Shown: one piece after another, positions 4,953 through 5,862 of the stretch
How positions within the stretch are numbered: the stretch's first letter is position 1
Layout: each line of letters opens with the position of its first letter
NCBI GenBank assembly: GCA_027490415.1
Contig: JAIXYD010000137.1
Coordinates: forward strand, 1-5,862
Direction of reading: 5' to 3'
Source of the DNA: Streptomycetaceae bacterium
GTDB taxonomy: Bacteria > Actinomycetota > Actinomycetes > Nanopelagicales > Nanopelagicaceae
DNA: 5,862 nucleotides
Position numbers and translations under genes: made by a program
The notes under the pieces: generated by a model
What the model was told of the DNA's origin: nothing
Databases searched by the model: none
Seen by the model: only the letters and a program-made list of their open reading frames with translations

Positions 4953-5862
4953 CCACCCCAATGATTTCTATTCCTGAAGCACTCACTCGTTATGCAAATG
5001 GTGAGTTTCTCATCGTTGTTGATGATCTCGATCGTGAAAACGAAGGCGATTTAATGCTGCTTGCAACTCAAGCTACGCCTGAAAAAGTTGCATTCATGGT
5101 TACTCACACCACTGGAATCCTCTGCGTTGCATTGACCAAGTCTCGAGCACGCGAACTCAATCTCCCACTCATGGTTGAAAATAACGAGGACCAGCGACGT
5201 ACCGCATTTACAGTCGCAGTGGATTTTGCACCTGGAATCACCACAGGGGTGAGTGCAACTGAGCGAGCAAGAACTATTCGCGCACTTGCTGAATCGTCGA
5301 CTTCACCAACTGAGTTGATACGACCTGGACACGTGTATCCATTAGTTGCGCACGACCAGGTACTTCTGGGTCGTCAGGGACATACTGAGGCAGGCATCGC
5401 ACTTTCGCAGCTTGCGAAAACTTCCGAGCAGGCCTTGCTCTCTGAAATTGTTGCCGAAGATGGATCAATGGCTCGAGGCAAAACCCTCGAAGCTTTCGCA
5501 GCTAAGCATCAGATTCCAATAGTTACTATTGCCGATTTGGCTGCCTATTACAAAGCAAACTTCACTGCAAGCAAGAGTTCACCCACACATCTTGAGTGGG
5601 CAGATCTACCAATTGATAACCAGATTTGGAAAGTTGCAACATATCCAGCGCTCCGCCAACGCGATCACGTCATCATCGCTTTCAATCCGCAGATCACATC
5701 AGAGCCCACGTATCTGCGCATCCACTCCGAGTGCTTTACTGGCGATGTGCTTGGTTCACAGAGGTGTGATTGTGGTGAACAGCTTAAAGCCGCCATGGAT
5801 CTCATCGTGGAAAAAGGTTCTGGCTACATCATCTACTTAAGAAATCATGAAGGTCGTGGAAT
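4949..5862 (+). CDS. ribBA: Bifunctional 3,4-dihydroxy-2-butanone-4-phosphate synthase / GTP cyclohydrolase II (3' end beyond window)
   Basis: RibBA opens both branches of riboflavin synthesis, making DHBP from ribulose 5-phosphate and the pyrimidine from GTP. 304 residues are visible before the window ends, with no stop. The DHBP synthase half has [15 protein letters not shown] (about 23-37), TGILCV (Cys59), [37 protein letters not shown] (His145) and [13 protein letters not shown] (Glu166). The GTP cyclohydrolase II half starts near residue 218 and shows [20 protein letters not shown], whose Cys262, Cys273 and Cys275 should bind zinc, then YLRNHEGRG. About 100 more residues should follow. 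ATG 4949 overlaps the ribE stop as ATGA, implying coupled translation. Small departures from consensus are Leu27 within the DDxDREN motif and QVLL where GGVL is usual. Confidence 0.96.
   Translation, partial: MTTPMISIPEALTRYANGEFLIVVDDLDRENEGDLMLLATQATPEKVAFMVTHTTGILCVALTKSRARELNLPLMVENNEDQRRTAFTVAVDFAPGITTGVSATERARTIRALAESSTSPTELIRPGHVYPLVAHDQVLLGRQGHTEAGIALSQLAKTSEQALLSEIVAEDGSMARGKTLEAFAAKHQIPIVTIADLAAYYKANFTASKSSPTHLEWADLPIDNQIWKVATYPALRQRDHVIIAFNPQITSEPTYLRIHSECFTGDVLGSQRCDCGEQLKAAMDLIVEKGSGYIIYLRNHEGRG

Noticed and set aside
5529..5840. 103-codon open frame on the + strand
   Set aside because: It lies wholly inside ribBA in another frame, and its product is low-complexity with no recognisable motif.

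Overview
The window looks like a compact, streamlined genome of the free-living actinobacterial type. Every gene lies on the + strand, most junctions are overlaps or gaps of only a few bases, and base composition is moderate. RibD, RibE and RibBA carry motifs in the style of actinobacterial homologues. A freshwater planktonic actinobacterium (Nanopelagicales/acI-like) is my best guess. That placement is inference from gene style, not from a marker gene.

Region 1 (1-3074) is a head-to-tail run of small genes that reads like one transcription unit. It starts with the tail of an unidentified gene (to 77). Next come an isoprenylcysteine-methyltransferase-like membrane protein (74-526), a membrane protein with an intramembrane CPVC motif (519-1007) and a thioredoxin (1010-1363). 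They are followed by an isochorismatase-family cysteine hydrolase (1373-1894), a membrane-anchored DUF305 protein rich in His and Met (1891-2502), and a DUF1801 protein with a MORN-like C-terminal tail (2508-3074). The CPVC protein beside a thioredoxin suggests thiol redox chemistry at the membrane. The DUF305 protein adds a possible metal-handling element. No single pathway is proven for the block.

Region 2 (3075-3352) is the only sizeable non-coding stretch. It holds a candidate promoter and a clear FMN riboswitch (RFN element, 3118-3239). A leader follows, in which a hairpin can hide the ribD ribosome binding site. The left arm of that hairpin can instead pair with the 3' strand of riboswitch stem P1, giving a complete candidate translational switch.

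Region 3 (3353-5862) is the riboflavin biosynthesis operon: ribD, ribE and ribBA, the last cut off by the window edge. Together they supply pyrimidine deamination/reduction, riboflavin synthase, DHBP synthase and GTP cyclohydrolase II. Lumazine synthase (ribH) is not in the window and would be expected just downstream.

No mobile element, CRISPR array, tRNA or rRNA was seen. The points most worth a second look are the riboswitch/SD-sequestering leader, the apparent ATA start of the first complete gene, the CPVC membrane protein paired with thioredoxin, and the DUF1801-MORN fusion.
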